Numbered from the stretch's first letter, positions 34,321 to 46,749 are shown. The stretch: DNA of 64,000 bases from Temnothorax longispinosus (GCF_030848805.1 NC_092364.1:8639770-8703769), one strand, 5' to 3'. The notes: generated from the sequence alone by a model not told the origin. Made by a program: numbers and translations.

Positions 34321-36048
34321 GGAATTTTTAAGTCGATTCTTATGAATCAAGCTTGAATTCGATGTCTTAGGTATCCCAGGTTGCCGATGACGAGGTCCAG
34401 ATAGTGCGCTTCATAGTTTTCGGTGTCCAGGTGTAATAATACGTTGAATTCGATGTCTACGTGTCCCAGGTTGCCGATGACGAGGTCCACATAGTGCGCT
34501 CCGTAGTTTTCGGTGTCTACGTGTATTAATACCTTGAATTTGATGTCCACATGTCCCAGGTTGCCGATGACAAGATCCAGATAGTGCGCTTCATAGTTTT
34601 CGGTGTCCAGGTGTAATAATACGTTGAATTCGATGTCTACGTGTCCCAGGTTGCCGATGACGAGGTCCAGATAGTGCGCTTCATAGTTTTCGGTGTCCAG
34701 GTGTAATCGTACGTTGAATTCGATGTCTAGGTGTCCCAGGTTGCCGATGACGAGGTCCACATAGTGCGCTTCGTAGTTTTCGGTGTCTACGTGTATTAAT
34801 ACCTTGAATTCGATGTCCACATGTCCCAGGTTGCCGATGACAAGATCCAGATAGTGCGCTTCATAGTTTTCGGTGTCCAGGTGTAATAATACGTTGAATT
34901 CGATGTCTACGTGTCCCAGGTTGCCGATGACGAGGTCCAGATAGTGCGCTTCATAGTTTTCGGTGTCCAGGTGTAATCGTACGTTGAATTCGATGTCTAG
35001 GTGCCCCAGGTTGCCGATGACGAGGTCCACATAGTGCGCTTCGTAGTTTTCGGTGTCTACGTGTATTAATACCTTGAATTCGATGTCCACGTGTCCCAGG
35101 TTGCCGATGACGGGATCCAGATAGTGCGCTTCATAGTTTTCGGTGTCCAGGTGTAATCGTACGTTGAATTCGATGTCTAGGTGTCCCAGGTTGCCGATGA
35201 CGAGGTCCACATAGTGCGCTCCGTAGTTTTTGGTGTCTACGTGTATTAATACCTTGAATTTGATGTCCACGTGTCCCAGGTTGCTAATGACGGGATCCAG
35301 ATAGTGCGCTTCATAGTTTTCGGTGTCTAGGTGTAATCGTACGTTGAATTCGATGTCTAGGTGTCCCAGGTTGGCGATGACGAGGTCCACATAGTGCGCT
35401 TCGTAGTTTTCGGTGTCCAGGTGTAATAATACGTTGAATGCAATGTCTAGGTGTCCCAGGTTGCCGATGATGAAATCCACATAGTGCGCTCCGTAGTTGT
35501 CGGTGTCTACGTGTATTAATATCTTGAAATTGATGTCTAGGTGTCTCAGGTTGCTGATGACAAGGTTCAGATAGCGCGCTCTGTAGTTTTCGGTGTCTAG
35601 ATGTAATAATACCTCGAATTCGATGTCTACGTGTCCCAGGTTGCCGATAACAAAGTCCACATAGTGTGCTTCGTAGTTTTCGGTGTTTAGGTGTATTAAT
35701 AACTTTAAATCTGAATGTAGGACACGTAGATATCGAATTCAAGGTATTAATACACGTAGACACCGAAAACTACGGAGCGCACTATGTGGACCTCGTCATC
35801 GGCAACGTGGGACACCTAGACATCGAATTCAACGTATTATTACACCTGGACACCGAAAACTATAGAGCGCACTATCTGGAACCCGTCATCGGCAACCTGG
35901 AACACGTGGACATCAAATTCAAGGTATTAATACACCTGGATACCGAAAACTATGAAGCGCACTATGTGGACCTCGTCATCGGCAACCTGGGACACCTAGA
36001 CATCGAATTCAAGCTTGATTCATAAAAATCGACTTAAAAATTCCCTAG
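34310..36048. repeat. Unequal-armed palindrome of 90-bp repeats, open for 437 codons
   Basis: The left arm (34347-35660) holds about 14 units of 90 bp. They read on the minus strand as a 30-residue repeat (HLDTENYEAHYLDLVIGNLG plus HLDIEFNVLL) with no stop. At about 35715 the orientation flips and 35717-36014 carries about three units on the plus strand, open in the corresponding frame. Outer arms GGAATTTTTAAGTCGATT at 34320 and the complement at 36022-36042 close the structure. It looks like a foldback transposon or an amplified inverted satellite. Whether the repeat protein is made is unknown; no signal peptide, start context or known domain is evident. Confidence 0.85.
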
Positions 36049-36102
36049 CGGCAGAATTAAGAGACAACCTGATTTAACTTGTCACTAGGTTTTTGACCTT
36101 AA

Positions 36103-36345
36103 AGCCCCTTGCACAATGCCAGGCAACAGGCAATAGGAACAGGAAATAACCAAAAAATCGTTAATTACAACCTAAAAAATTCAAATGCTATGATTGGTTG
36201 GCAATAGGCAATAGGCACAGAATTTCCAACGTGACGGAAACTTTGTGTCTATTGCCTGTGTCACTGTTTATTCTGCATTTATACATGATTTCTGATTTCT
36301 ATTCCCTGTTCCTATTGCCTGTTGCCTGGCATTGTGCAAGGGGCT
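36103..36345. mobile_element. TAA-flanked MITE (AGCCCCTTGCACAATGCC ends)
   Basis: About 40-bp inverted ends (AGCCCCTTGCACAATGCC, then AGGCAACAGGCAATAGG) and TAA at 36100-36102 and 36346-36348. It lies immediately upstream of the ankyrin-gene fragment. Confidence 0.9.
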
Positions 36346-36365
36346 TAAGACACTTGACTTCTCCT

Positions 36366-37322
36366 CACCCCCGAAGATATAACCTACAAAAACCCGTTTC
36401 GCGCGGTGATCAACAAGCGTGATAATCAGTTGGTGAAATTGTTGTTAAAGCATGGTGCCCAAGTGCCAGTGCAAGATGTAAACGGTAAAACGCCGTTACA
36501 TTTAGCAGCTGCTTGTGGCAGGTAAGAAGTTACGTTCGTACAGAATTTTTTGCCCTTGTATAGAGCTGTTCTACATCGCAAGTCTGTTTGTAGATTGTAT
36601 GCTTTACCCGCCCTCGTTAAAGCCGATCCGACTGCGGCGACTTTGAAGGACGATCAAGGCTGCACAGTGCTCCATTGGGCTTAATGTTACAACGGCAACT
36701 CGAATTGCGTGGAGTATCTTTTGAATCATAACGTGTTCGATTCTTTGGAAGGCATGTAGTTTCTTACACTTCAAAAATGATTATCCAACAATGCGTTACG
36801 TATGTCAAGCTGATTTTTTTTCTTAATTATTTCCAGGTAATCTTTTTTCTGCCGTACATTGCGCCGTATATCAAGGATCCGCGCACTGCCTAGAGTTACT
36901 CATCAACAAGTTCGGCGGACAGGCGGTTGCTGCTCCGAGGGATTCGTCGTGTGGTTTATTACCACTGCATGTCGAGGCGAGTGCGGGATCCGTCAAGTGC
37001 GCGCGATTAATTCTAAACTCCGTCGGGCCGGAACTAGCCGGCCTCGAGACAACCGATTTCGGACGGACTCTGCTAATTCTTTGCGCGGCCGTCAACGGAC
37101 AATGCAACGCTATTGGTAACTTGATCGCCCTGTAATGAAGTTACACACTTACGTGATATTCTCGTATTAATGAGACGCATTCCGTCAACAGAATTATTGC
37201 TCGAATGGGCGCTGCACCTAGCGTGTCAGAGACGTCATTCCGCCGCGGCGTCATTGCTCTTAAACTGGATCGAGTCGCTCGGCAACTCCGATACCGGCGA
37301 CAACAACACATCGCAATCGTAA
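36366..37322 (+). pseudogene. ANKRD28/44/52-like ankyrin gene fragment, four exons
   Basis: Exons at about 36366-36521, 36594-36751, 36837-37115 and 37192-37322 join in phase. They encode ankyrin repeats (GKTPLHLAAACGR; CTVLHWA; CVEYLLNHNVF; LPLHVEASAGSVKCARLIL) like the C-terminal half of the PP6 regulatory ankyrin subunits. The second intron has a GC donor (AAG|GCATGT). A TAA triplet at 36682-36684 is inserted in frame in the conserved HWACYNG and stops translation. The last exon jumps from ELLLEW to ALHLACQRRHS, so repeats in between are missing. Introns are kept, so this was copied or left as DNA, not retroposed. Confidence 0.75.
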
Positions 37323-37611
37323 CGCGTTTCCGTCATTAATATGATCAAACGGGTTTTTTAAATGTCAGAAGATACTTTCGCTGTAAAAGTTAGTATTTTT
37401 TAACATCTTATGAATTATTAATTTATTTATCAGATATATAGAAGAGACTGATATATAAAAAACTGATCAAGTTATGTAAATTAAGAAATAAAATGAAATA
37501 AATTTGTACTGTAATACACTGTTTTGAGAATGTAAATAATTAAGTTATGTTTGCAGTTTTACCTTATTAACAAAATTAATTAGTTTTATTAATAAATTAA
37601 ATAATTTATAG

Positions 37612-38946
37612 ATGAATATGAAAGAAAAAGTAGCAATCAGTCTTCTAATGGAGAGTACAGCCAACACCAGTACAAGTACAGAGGACTCAAGTACCAATGA
37701 TATAGACTGGAACAATACTAGTCTTTCAGCCAGTAATATATCTTCAAGCAGTGAAGAAAACGATAATTATTTATTGATATTTCCTCTAATGAAATATTTA
37801 TTGAGTGGACATAAGAGAAATCGAGTTGAACATTATCTTAATATTGTGGATAGCTGGACAGACTTAGAATTTAAGGAGCACTTACGAATCCAGCGTATCA
37901 CAGCAATTCGATTAATAGGTAATGTTCAGCATTTTGAAAAATGATATAATATTTGTGTTTGACCATTTTATAATTATTTTATAATTTTTGAAACCTATAG
38001 TTCTTTACATATTCTAGATGAATTGCATGAAAGTGGATCTATACCTTCACATTCGTTTGGAGTGAAACCAATTGAAGCAAAACTCAGTTTTGTTATATTT
38101 TTGTGGCACTTGGCGAATACAGAACCTCTACGAACTATCTCAGATAGATTTGATGTTTCAATTTCTTCAGTCTTTCGTGTAATTCGCCGAGTAACAGCTT
38201 GGATCTTGACAAAATTAGATAACGTTATCAAATGGCCCGAAGGACAACATGTCGCATATGTATCTCATCAGTTTTATTCCAAAAGAGGCATTCCAAATGT
38301 AATAGGAGCTATTGACTGCACTCACATTAGGATAGAAAAACCTAATGTAGAAAATGCAAGAGACTATTGTAACCGGAAAAAATACTTCTCTGTAAACCTA
38401 CAAGCAGTCGTAGATGCGGATATGAAATTTACTAACATATACTGTGGTCAGCCCGGTTCTCTCCATGATGCAAGAGTTTTGAGAAAATCTGAATTGTACA
38501 ATTCAGCTAATGAACATAGAGAAATTATGTTTCCAGATAACAAATTTATAATCGGGGATTCTGCATATCCATCATTACAGTGGCTTGTTCCTCCTTTCCG
38601 TGATAATGGTCATCTTACTCCTTTTCAGACCGAATTTAATTTCATACATTCTTCAACGCGTATGGTTGTAGAAAGAGCATTTGGGTATTTGAAAGGACGT
38701 TTCCGACGAATTAAATTTTTTTCGGAATATCGCGATATGCCATTCATTGCAAATACTATTGTAGCTGCATGTATCTTACACAATTTATGTATAAATTGTA
38801 ATGATGACAATTTTAATTATGATAATGTTGAAATTGAGGAACCGAATGATAATATTAATGTAAATGATGATCATAACGAAAATAATTGCCGATTTCAAGA
38901 AGATCGAAGGATGCAATTATTCATGGAAATATTTGGCCAGGAATAA
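37612..38946 (+). CDS. PIF/Harbinger transposase, second element, two exons, apparently intact
   Basis: Exons 37612-37918 and 38018-38946 join in phase (GT/AG) to about 411 residues without a stop. The N-terminus is Ser/Asn-rich. A helix-turn-helix-like region follows (LRTISDRFDVSISSVFRVIR). The DDE core shows Asp in GAIDCTHIRI, Asp in VVDADMKFTNIYCGQPGS with HDARV, and Glu in VERAFGYLKGRFRR. It differs clearly from the first Harbinger protein (1666-3210), so it is another lineage. No MADF/Myb partner gene was found beside it and the TIRs were not identified. Confidence 0.92.
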
Positions 38947-39916
38947 ACAATGTATTGTTATGTATAAGTTGTAAATAAAAGTATTTAGCCATAACAGCTT
39001 GAATATGAACATCATATTTTATTATAAAAGTATCACAAATGTATGCTGTCATCCAATAGCATGAACATTTCTTATAAATTAACACAAATAGTGAATATTA
39101 CAATTATTTAATCACATAATAATTGCAAAACGTAGGAACAAAATTATAATTATTTAATCACATAATAATTGCAAAACGTAGGAACAAAAAATAATAGAAC
39201 AAGTTTGAAATATTAATAATTAACCTGATGACTATACTATATGTATACTATTAATAAATGACAAAATTAGAGAAACTAGTTTCGTAAAAATGCAGTTATT
39301 AATTATTATAATTATAAGTACTTATGGATTATCGAATACTGACCTTTAATCAAAATGCACTTTATAATTTAAATAATTAAGAGTAAATAATAGCAATCTA
39401 CCCGTTGAAATCATCACAAATGATTTTTGTATTCATTTTTTAAATGAATAATACTTTAATAATTACATTTAATTGCAGTACGTATTATAAATTTCTGATG
39501 TTACGTGCTAAATGACATCCTAATTGCAACTAAATTATAAGATATATTTGTACTGAATTGAAAAAACAAAAAAATAAAGACTTAGTACAATATTTTGGTA
39601 AAAAATAAACTCTAGAATATGTAGAACATTTAATCACAACTTTGTCGTAAATGTAATAATAATTGAAGATAAATGATCATATCTCAGGGTTTATGGATAT
39701 ACATAAATTTCTGTGTTCCATATTTGCATATTTTCTTATTCGGTCCTTTTCAAGTATCTATTCATAATAATAGACAAAAACAATGACCGATTTATCTTCA
39801 ATTATAGATATACACTAGTGCCAAAACATTAATAATCATCTACTTTTTAACTATCAGAATCATCGGAGATGTCTTTTATATTTGCTTCATTTATCATCAA
39901 AAATTTATCATCAAAA
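38947..39916. other. AT-rich flank of Harbinger element 2
   Basis: No gene. A 37-bp unit ending in CATAATAATTGCAAAACGTA is tandemly duplicated at about 39110-39187. This may be the 3' non-coding part of the Harbinger element. Confidence 0.5.
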
Positions 39917-40063
39917 AATAAAAATATTTTATTAAAATACATAAATTTTTCTTGTCAAAAAACTTGGCGCTGCTACACACCAGGCTGACCTAATTTTGAG
40001 GTCTAGCAGCGCCAAGTTTTTTGACAAGAAAAATTTATGTATTTTAATAAAATATTTTTATTT
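39917..40063. mobile_element. Palindrome with AACTTGGCGCTGCTA inner arms
   Basis: ATAAAAATATTTTATTAAAA and the following 45 bp pair with the complement ending at 40063, around a 30-bp loop at about 39980-40003. Non-coding hairpin element; no clear target duplication. Confidence 0.82.
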
Positions 40064-40439
40064 TTTGTACTGTTACCTCTGTAATTCTTTGCAATGCGAT
40101 TAAATCTTTTAAAATACATATATAAACTTTGTATTTAAATACCTTGTATTCCCTTGTTGGGTTTAAATATTTTAATAAAATATTTGTATTTTGTACTGTT
40201 ACTTCTGTGTAATTCTTCATGATTCAATTTTTTATTCTAATCGAAGAAAACCAGTAGTAATATTATACCTCAAAAAAACCTAAGTAACAAGTGGTAGACG
40301 TAATTTTTGTATCTCGAAAAATATATGTTCTCTGTAATTGGCGCTGTAATTTAAAAAGAGATATCATTTCTTTTTTGTAATTGTAATAATAGATCACTTG
40401 AAGCGCGACTCATTTTTTGATAAGGTAACGTAATTTTGT

Positions 40440-40740
40440 GATGTGTATCACTTGAGTAATAATTTTTTGGAAATAAAAATAATACTGCTTAGGTTTTTTC
40501 GAGATTTTTGGAGATACAATGATTACGTCCACCACTTGTTACTTAGGTTTTTTCGAGGTATAATACTACTACTTTGTTTTTTTTTCGAGATGAAGATACT
40601 ACTGTTTAGGTTTTTTCGAAATTTTTCAAGATACAAAGATTTCGTCTACCACTTGTTACTTAGATTTTTTAAAGGTATAATATTACCACTGTTTTTTTTC
40701 GATATGACTTAACCGAACCAACACATCTATCGTTTCTTAT
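40440..40740 (+). repeat. Degenerate tandem repeats around TTAGGTTTTTTCGAG
   Basis: Three to four irregular copies of a 60-85-bp unit containing CCACTTGTTACTTAGGTTTT. The 89-codon frame through it is low-complexity. Confidence 0.65.
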
Positions 40741-41271
40741 TAGGATTTTTCGACATACAACTTATCATCTTCTGTACAGCAGCTAATCGGTTCGTTTTTT
40801 CTGTTGTATATCAATGTTATAAATTGAATCGTTTGAAAGCCTTCTACTTTGTATATGTTTTTATAAGGTTAAAACGATAGACATCTCGTCGATATTTATA
40901 CGACTTAACCGAACCGATACATCTATCGTTTCTTATCAGGATTTTCTGACATACAACTTGTCATCTTCTTTACGGCAAATCGGTTCGTTTTCTATCGTAT
41001 ATCAATGATATAAATTGAATCCGCATCAACCCCAAATCGGCGATCAGTTCGCGACAATGCCGCTAGGCCGCGCATAACAGGAAGCGCTTCTCGTATTTAA
41101 AATACATCCAGTCATAATATATAAGCAGAACCCCTGCGAGGCGAAAAGCAGAGAAATCCAGTATCGTAACTGGAGGGACCTCTTCCTATAAGGACCTCCT
41201 AGCGCCTCAGTAAAACAGGTACGTCGCATATGCGTCGAATCTACGTAATACGTGGATGGAGATTCATCCAC

Positions 41272-41590
41272 GAGTTATCCACGTAGATTCAACGTTTCTT
41301 TTTCATCGTCAAAATCGAAGAACCTTATTCGCGTGGATTCAACGTTTCTTTTCTATCGCTAAAATCGATGTACCTTATCCACGTAGATTCAACGTTTCTT
41401 ATCCATCGCCAAAATCGAAGTACCTTATCCGCGTGGATTCAACGTTTCTTTTCCATCGCCAAAATCGAAGTACCTTATCCGCGTGGATTCAACGTTTCTT
41501 TTTCATCGCCAAAATACCTTATTCGCGTGGATTCAACGTTTCTTTTCCATCGATAAAATCAAAGTATCTCATCCGCGTAGTATCAATGTA
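41272..41590 (+). repeat. Minisatellite of about 55-60 bp (GATTCAACGTTTCTTTTCCA)
   Basis: About six units of TCCACGTAGATTCAACGTTT followed by ATCGCCAAAATCGAAGTACC. The flank near 41210 resembles 43240-43265 (GTAAAACAGG/CCTGTTTTAC), suggesting both derive from one repeat family. Confidence 0.8.
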
Positions 41591-41871
41591 GATTTTGCGT
41601 AGATATTTTCACTGTTCTACTGACAGATAATTTATCAATCTCAGGAGACATTGATGTTGTCAATCGCAATTAATATAGCTAAATGGAACGTTTTAATGAA
41701 TAATTAATGAAAATGATAGTAAGACATTTTAAAATTGAAGAATTTTATTATGTCGTAAAAATACAAAAGTTATGTGTTATAATAATAATCAGTTTTTAAA
41801 CTGAATTTGTTTCTTAAGATGATTTTTAAAAAATTATATATTTGCGCTGGTTATGACATATGTAGACTATA

Positions 41872-42748
41872 CCGGGTGTCTCAGACCACCCGTATCACCC
41901 GATTTATTCGTAAACGCACCATTTTAGAGAAAAATGTTCCAGACCAAAGTTGTATGGTTTCAAGGGGTACATAAGATGGTATCATTAGTTTTACCTTAAA
42001 TAGTTGCTTGAAGGTCACGTAAAGGTCACCTTCAATTTTTTAAATAGAACTACCTACTTTTTATTGCATATTCTTGTAGCTTATCTTGAGGGCTTTCCAA
42101 AACACTATAAGAAAGTATTTTTTTATTAAGAACTTTTGGAATTATAAGGCTTGAAAGTTCTAGTATTTTGACATAAAATACAAAATATCTTGTAAAACAT
42201 CAAGTTTTCGGTAATGTTACCTTAATACTTTTATGCACAGAATAATGAGACAAATCAATTGGTATAAAAAAAGCATAGTTCCTTTAAGAAAAAATATGTA
42301 ATTTGCAACACGCATCTGCATACTTTTTCTTAAAAGCAACTATGTCTTTTTTTCATATCAATTGATTCGTCTCATTATTCTGTGCATAAAAGTATTAAGG
42401 TAACATTACCGAAAACTTGATGTTTTACAAGATATTTTGTATTTTATGTCAAAATACTAGAACTTTCAAGCTTTATAATTCCAAAAGTTCTTAATGAAAA
42501 AATACTTTCTTATAGTGTTTTGGAAAGCCCTCAAGATAAGCTACAAGAATATGCAATAAAAAGTAGGTGGTTCTATTTAAAAAATTGAAGGTGACCTTTA
42601 CGTGACCTTCAAGCAACTATTCAAGGTGAAACTAATGACACCATCTTACGTACCCCTTGAAACCATACAACTTTGGTCTGGAACATTTTTTTCTAAAATG
42701 TTGCGTTTACGAATAAATTGGGTGATACGGGTGGTCTGAGACACCCGG
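41872..42748. mobile_element. 877-bp palindromic TA-flanked element (CCGGGTGTCTCAGACC ends)
   Basis: Near-perfect inverted arms of more than 400 bp. Ends CCGGGTGTCTCAGACCAC and complement, TA at 41870-41871 and 42749-42750. A copy of the surrounding repeat without the element at about 48100-48110 reads TGTATATAACAC, confirming a TA duplication (Tc1/mariner type). No transposase. Confidence 0.93.
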
Positions 42749-42775
42749 TATATAACACTTACATCAAATTAAGAA

Positions 42776-42850
42776 GTAGTCTACCACGTAAGGCAGTTGG
42801 CTCACGATCCAGAGGTCCCGAGTTCGAATCCCACCAAGGTAAGTGTGTTT
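42776..42850 (+). other. tRNA-like sequence inside a dispersed repeat, copy 1
   Basis: GGCTCACGATCCAGAGGTCC followed by GAGTTCGAATCCC resembles an anticodon arm and a B box. The second copy is at 48119-48210 in a TIR element. Not a convincing functional tRNA, as the acceptor stem does not close. Confidence 0.55.
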
Positions 42851-43099
42851 TTATATGTGTTTTTAAATTCGAGAAAATATTTATAATCATAGACTGCATC
42901 TTAAAAAACAAATTTAGTTATAAAATAGTAATAAAATTTCGATAAAAATAATTTTTTTATGCCGGGTGAATATCGGAAATCAGTGTCCTCTAGTATTAAG
43001 AGGTTTTTTTTGGGTGAGTATAATTCAATACTATGCACCAGTAGTTCTCTGTGTAATAAATTACTACCAGTAATCCAGTACTGCCCAGTACTCGCCAAA

Positions 43100-43866
43100 A
43101 TATTAAGACGTGAAACTTTCACGTAAATTCCACGTCGAATCGATGATCTCATCCACGTGGATCCGACTACCGTTTTTAAGCGGATGATCCACTCGATTGT
43201 CTACGTGAATTCTACGTCGCTGGTCCACATGAAAGAAACGTGGATTCCACGTTCCTGTTTTACTGGGGCGGTAGCCGCCCCGGACACCGAACACCGAGCC
43301 CAGCGGCCTCTGATTCCTGGCGCTAGTTGCACCGTTTCCGGCGTTCTTCAAAACGATAAAAACCGATTAAAGGAAATTAATCGATATGAATCTAGTTCCT
43401 TAATTCACGATTCGTAACGATTGAAATGGATTGACTAAACCATTTTTTGACCGATTCAAACAATTCATTAACCATGTTAAAAGCGATAGAAACTGATGTG
43501 CAGTTGATAAGACATTTACGATAGGATCCCAAGTATTTTGTAACGTGAGTTTCTGATAGAGTATCGTAAATAAACGGTTCACTAACCATATTAAAAACGA
43601 CAAGAAATTTTTTATCGTTTTCTATCGTTGGCGGTTATCAAGTGTATACACCAATCACATTCACAAATTTTACAACAATTGCAAAGTAGTTTTCTCTGCT
43701 AAACACAGCTTTTTATTACTTACGTTATATGTATGAGCCGCCATTTGCTGCGCGTGCGCAAACAACCCGGCAACCGAGCAACGATTTGAATATTTCGTTG
43801 AGCACGACGCGCCAAACAGCAGTGTTGCTATTGGATATAAGTCCGTGATCGGAACTTCGGAAGCTG
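43100..43866. other. Unassigned region with short inverted repeats
   Basis: 43100-43270 has several CCACGT/ACGTGG motifs resembling the 41220-41290 repeat. The remainder holds no recognisable gene. Confidence 0.45.
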
Positions 43867-43870
43867 TTAA

Positions 43871-44361
43871 GGTGATGCTGAAGCCGTCTGTATAACCGAT
43901 AAAATTACCATTTTCTATGTTATCGACTATATCTGTCCTTGTATAGACAAGGATAGCACGCTACATTGCACGCACACATACGCACGATGCACATCGACAT
44001 TATACTTATTTTATATTACGCTTCCAAATCTTGATTTGGAGGGTTTATCGATGTTTTTCTTGTTGTGCAATTTGGGGGAACTTGTTTTCGCGTTCGTACC
44101 AATGGTATATCTCTTTTATGAAATACATCTTTTGACGAGCTGACAGCTCGCCGCAACTCGAGACGCCATATTGGGATAAAAGGAGGATAAGGAAATCTGT
44201 ACTTCCGTAATTTTTTCTCGTTTTCTATATAAAATCGGAGTTCCCCCGAATCATTAATGTATGTACTACAATTCTGGAAAAGAATTTTTAATTCTGTCAA
44301 ATTAATACAACGCTATGTGACGACAAAAAATGCCGGTAAAACAGACGGCTCCAGCATCCCC
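43871..44361. mobile_element. TTAA-family element, 491 bp
   Basis: TTAA at 43867-43870 and 44362-44365. The left end GGTGATGCTGAAGCCGTC with CTATATCTGTCCTTG inside is R-like. The right end, as complement, reads GGGGATGCTGGAGCCGTCTG then TACCGGCAT (L-type). The 94-codon minus-strand frame inside has no recognisable domain. Confidence 0.8.
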
Positions 44362-44442
44362 TTAATAGACTAAAATAAGGTAGAGAAAAACGTAAGTCGC
44401 GAAAGGCTATATATTTTACAGTCTTTTACGTCTTACGGGGAC

Positions 44443-44604
44443 TTGTCTTTACATACGTTTCTATGTATGCTTTACTTTATGTCCACGGTACGACAGACGT
44501 CTCGTTCTTTGTCATCAGCCGAACGCTGTCCTTGCGGCAACCCAATGCAAAATATTAACCATGTAATATTTAATTGCGGATTGTACTGTAAAGCCTCTTA
44601 TTTA
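44443..44604 (+). pseudogene. LINE ORF2 C-terminal fragment, first part
   Basis: Frame with SSAERCPCGNPMQNINHVIF then NCGLYC, the Cys/His cluster at the C-terminus of RNase H-bearing LINE ORF2s. It is cut by the TTA-flanked palindrome at 44605 and resumes at 45254. An inverted, uninterrupted relative is at 49685-49960. Confidence 0.8.
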
Positions 44605-45250
<646 letters not shown>

Positions 45251-45253
45251 TTA

Positions 45254-45437
45254 GTCAAATACATTGAGAAAACTTTTCCTCAATCTCCAAGAGATATTCT
45301 CCCATTTTTTAATAATCCCCCTCATCAATTCATCCGTCTTCTCCTCGCAACTTGTAAGTCTATGGATCTCCCCCCTTTAGAAAGAGCCAAAGAGTTTACT
45401 CGGAGGATCATGTTAATTGGAGACGGTGAATCGGCCC
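45254..45437 (+). pseudogene. LINE ORF2 C-terminal fragment, second part
   Basis: Reads VKYIEKTFPQSPRDILPFF then HQFIRLLLATCKSMDL, continuing the fragment at 44443. Downstream 45440-45600 (CGACGTCAATTAGACGTCGA) also matches the inverted copy near 49490. Confidence 0.8.
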
Positions 45438-45660
45438 ATATCTACAGTGAGGAAATAATAATCAATCTCGAGTCGAAATCGATTTATTCTAGTCGAAAAG
45501 TCATCGAAAGTTGTGCCATAAATCAATCGAAATCGATGAATATTTCAATTACTTTTTGATATACATTTTCGACGTCAATTAGACGTCGATTCGATGGGTC
45601 ATTTCTCGCTGGGGTAGTTCTAATACAGGGTGTGGTTTTAATGAGTTTTTCACTTTATTT

Positions 45661-45867
45661 AAAATAAAATTGGGAAAACTTTCAGAAGATGCTCGACATG
45701 GAATTTTAACATTTGACGAGATACAACTGAGAGAGAGTCTTGAAGTCAACGTAAAAAATATGAAATTCGATGGTTTGATTGATTTTGGCACGGAAAATTG
45801 TCCTGGTGTTCCGAATGCTGTGGTACAAGCCGATCATGCTTTCCTATATAGCACAAAATATTTTTAA
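45661..45867 (+). pseudogene. P-element transposase fragment (RNase H core, first Asp)
   Basis: The frame GKLSEDARHGILTFDEIQL, then KFDGLIDFG and QADHAFLY, matches the start of the catalytic domain of P-element/THAP9-type transposases, with the first catalytic Asp in TFDE. About 65 codons with no continuation. Confidence 0.7.
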
Positions 45868-46060
45868 AATATTTTAAAAATATTTTTTAGGAAGATTAAA
45901 ATAATTCACAAAAATAATTTTAGAATATATCTATGTCCGCCAGATCATGCCAGAAAAATTTTTTTATAAATATTTTTAAAAGATTGCAAATAAATATATT
46001 CAATAATATTTGTAAAATTTTTTAGAAATATTAATTAATCCAATTAGCAATAATTCTTGT
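45855..46060 (-). repeat. Inverted copy of the 9800-10230 repeat (empty site)
   Basis: Includes TATTCAATAATATTTG without the 239-bp TA MITE present in the other copy. Confidence 0.78.
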
Positions 46061-46283
46061 TTCACGTTTGAAAGATTTTTTTAATATTTAAAAAATATTT
46101 TACTTTGAAAAATATTATTTTGTATATCTATATTCTATATCATCGCACAGCAGTGTTGGGTGAGCTTTGCGTTGTATTGCTAGCAAAGATATTCTTACGA
46201 ATGATAGTCTTACGAATGAACAAATGTCATGGTTTTGCTTCGCCGGAGGTCTACTTATATAAGACCTCAATACTTACGAGTTA

Positions 46284-46514
46284 GGGCCTAAGCAGAATGG
46301 CTGTCTTATAACCTTAAGGCAGTGTTTTATGCCTTAAGTCTTCGTCTTATGTAACGCACAATACTGTGTTAATGTTTCCTGTCTTGTGTAGTATACGTCG
46401 CGTATACTACACAAGACAGGAAACATTAACACAGTATTGTGCGTTACATAAGACGAAGACTTAAGGCATAAAACACTGCCTTAAGGTTATAAGACAGCCA
46501 TTCTGCTTAGGCCC
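46284..46514. mobile_element. TTA-flanked MITE (GGGCCTAAG family), uninterrupted
   Basis: 231 bp, ends GGGCCTAAGCAGAATGG and complement. TTA at 46281-46283 and 46515-46517. Arms almost perfectly complementary around GTATACGTCGCGTATAC. Reference for the interrupted copy at 3675-4074. Confidence 0.94.
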
Positions 46515-46749
46515 TTAGTCTTACCATTATGCGTCGCCTAGCGGCGTTGTTGCAAACTAGCATGGAAAGATGCGCTACCATATTTCTTAAAGAGGTTCGG
46601 GTGCTTTATCGGGGGGAGTAGTGGAACGCGGGGGTTCAGTGCGTGCTGCTGCTTCTGTCAAGCGTTAACCTTAAAAATGACCGATAAACAATACAGATGG
46701 AAGGGAAAGTTTGTGAGTAAAAAAAAATACAAGTGTATGGAAATCAGGA

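Noticed and set aside
42776..42850. Functional tRNA gene
   Set aside because: B-box and anticodon-like arm are present, but the acceptor stem does not pair and the sequence recurs inside a dispersed repeat.
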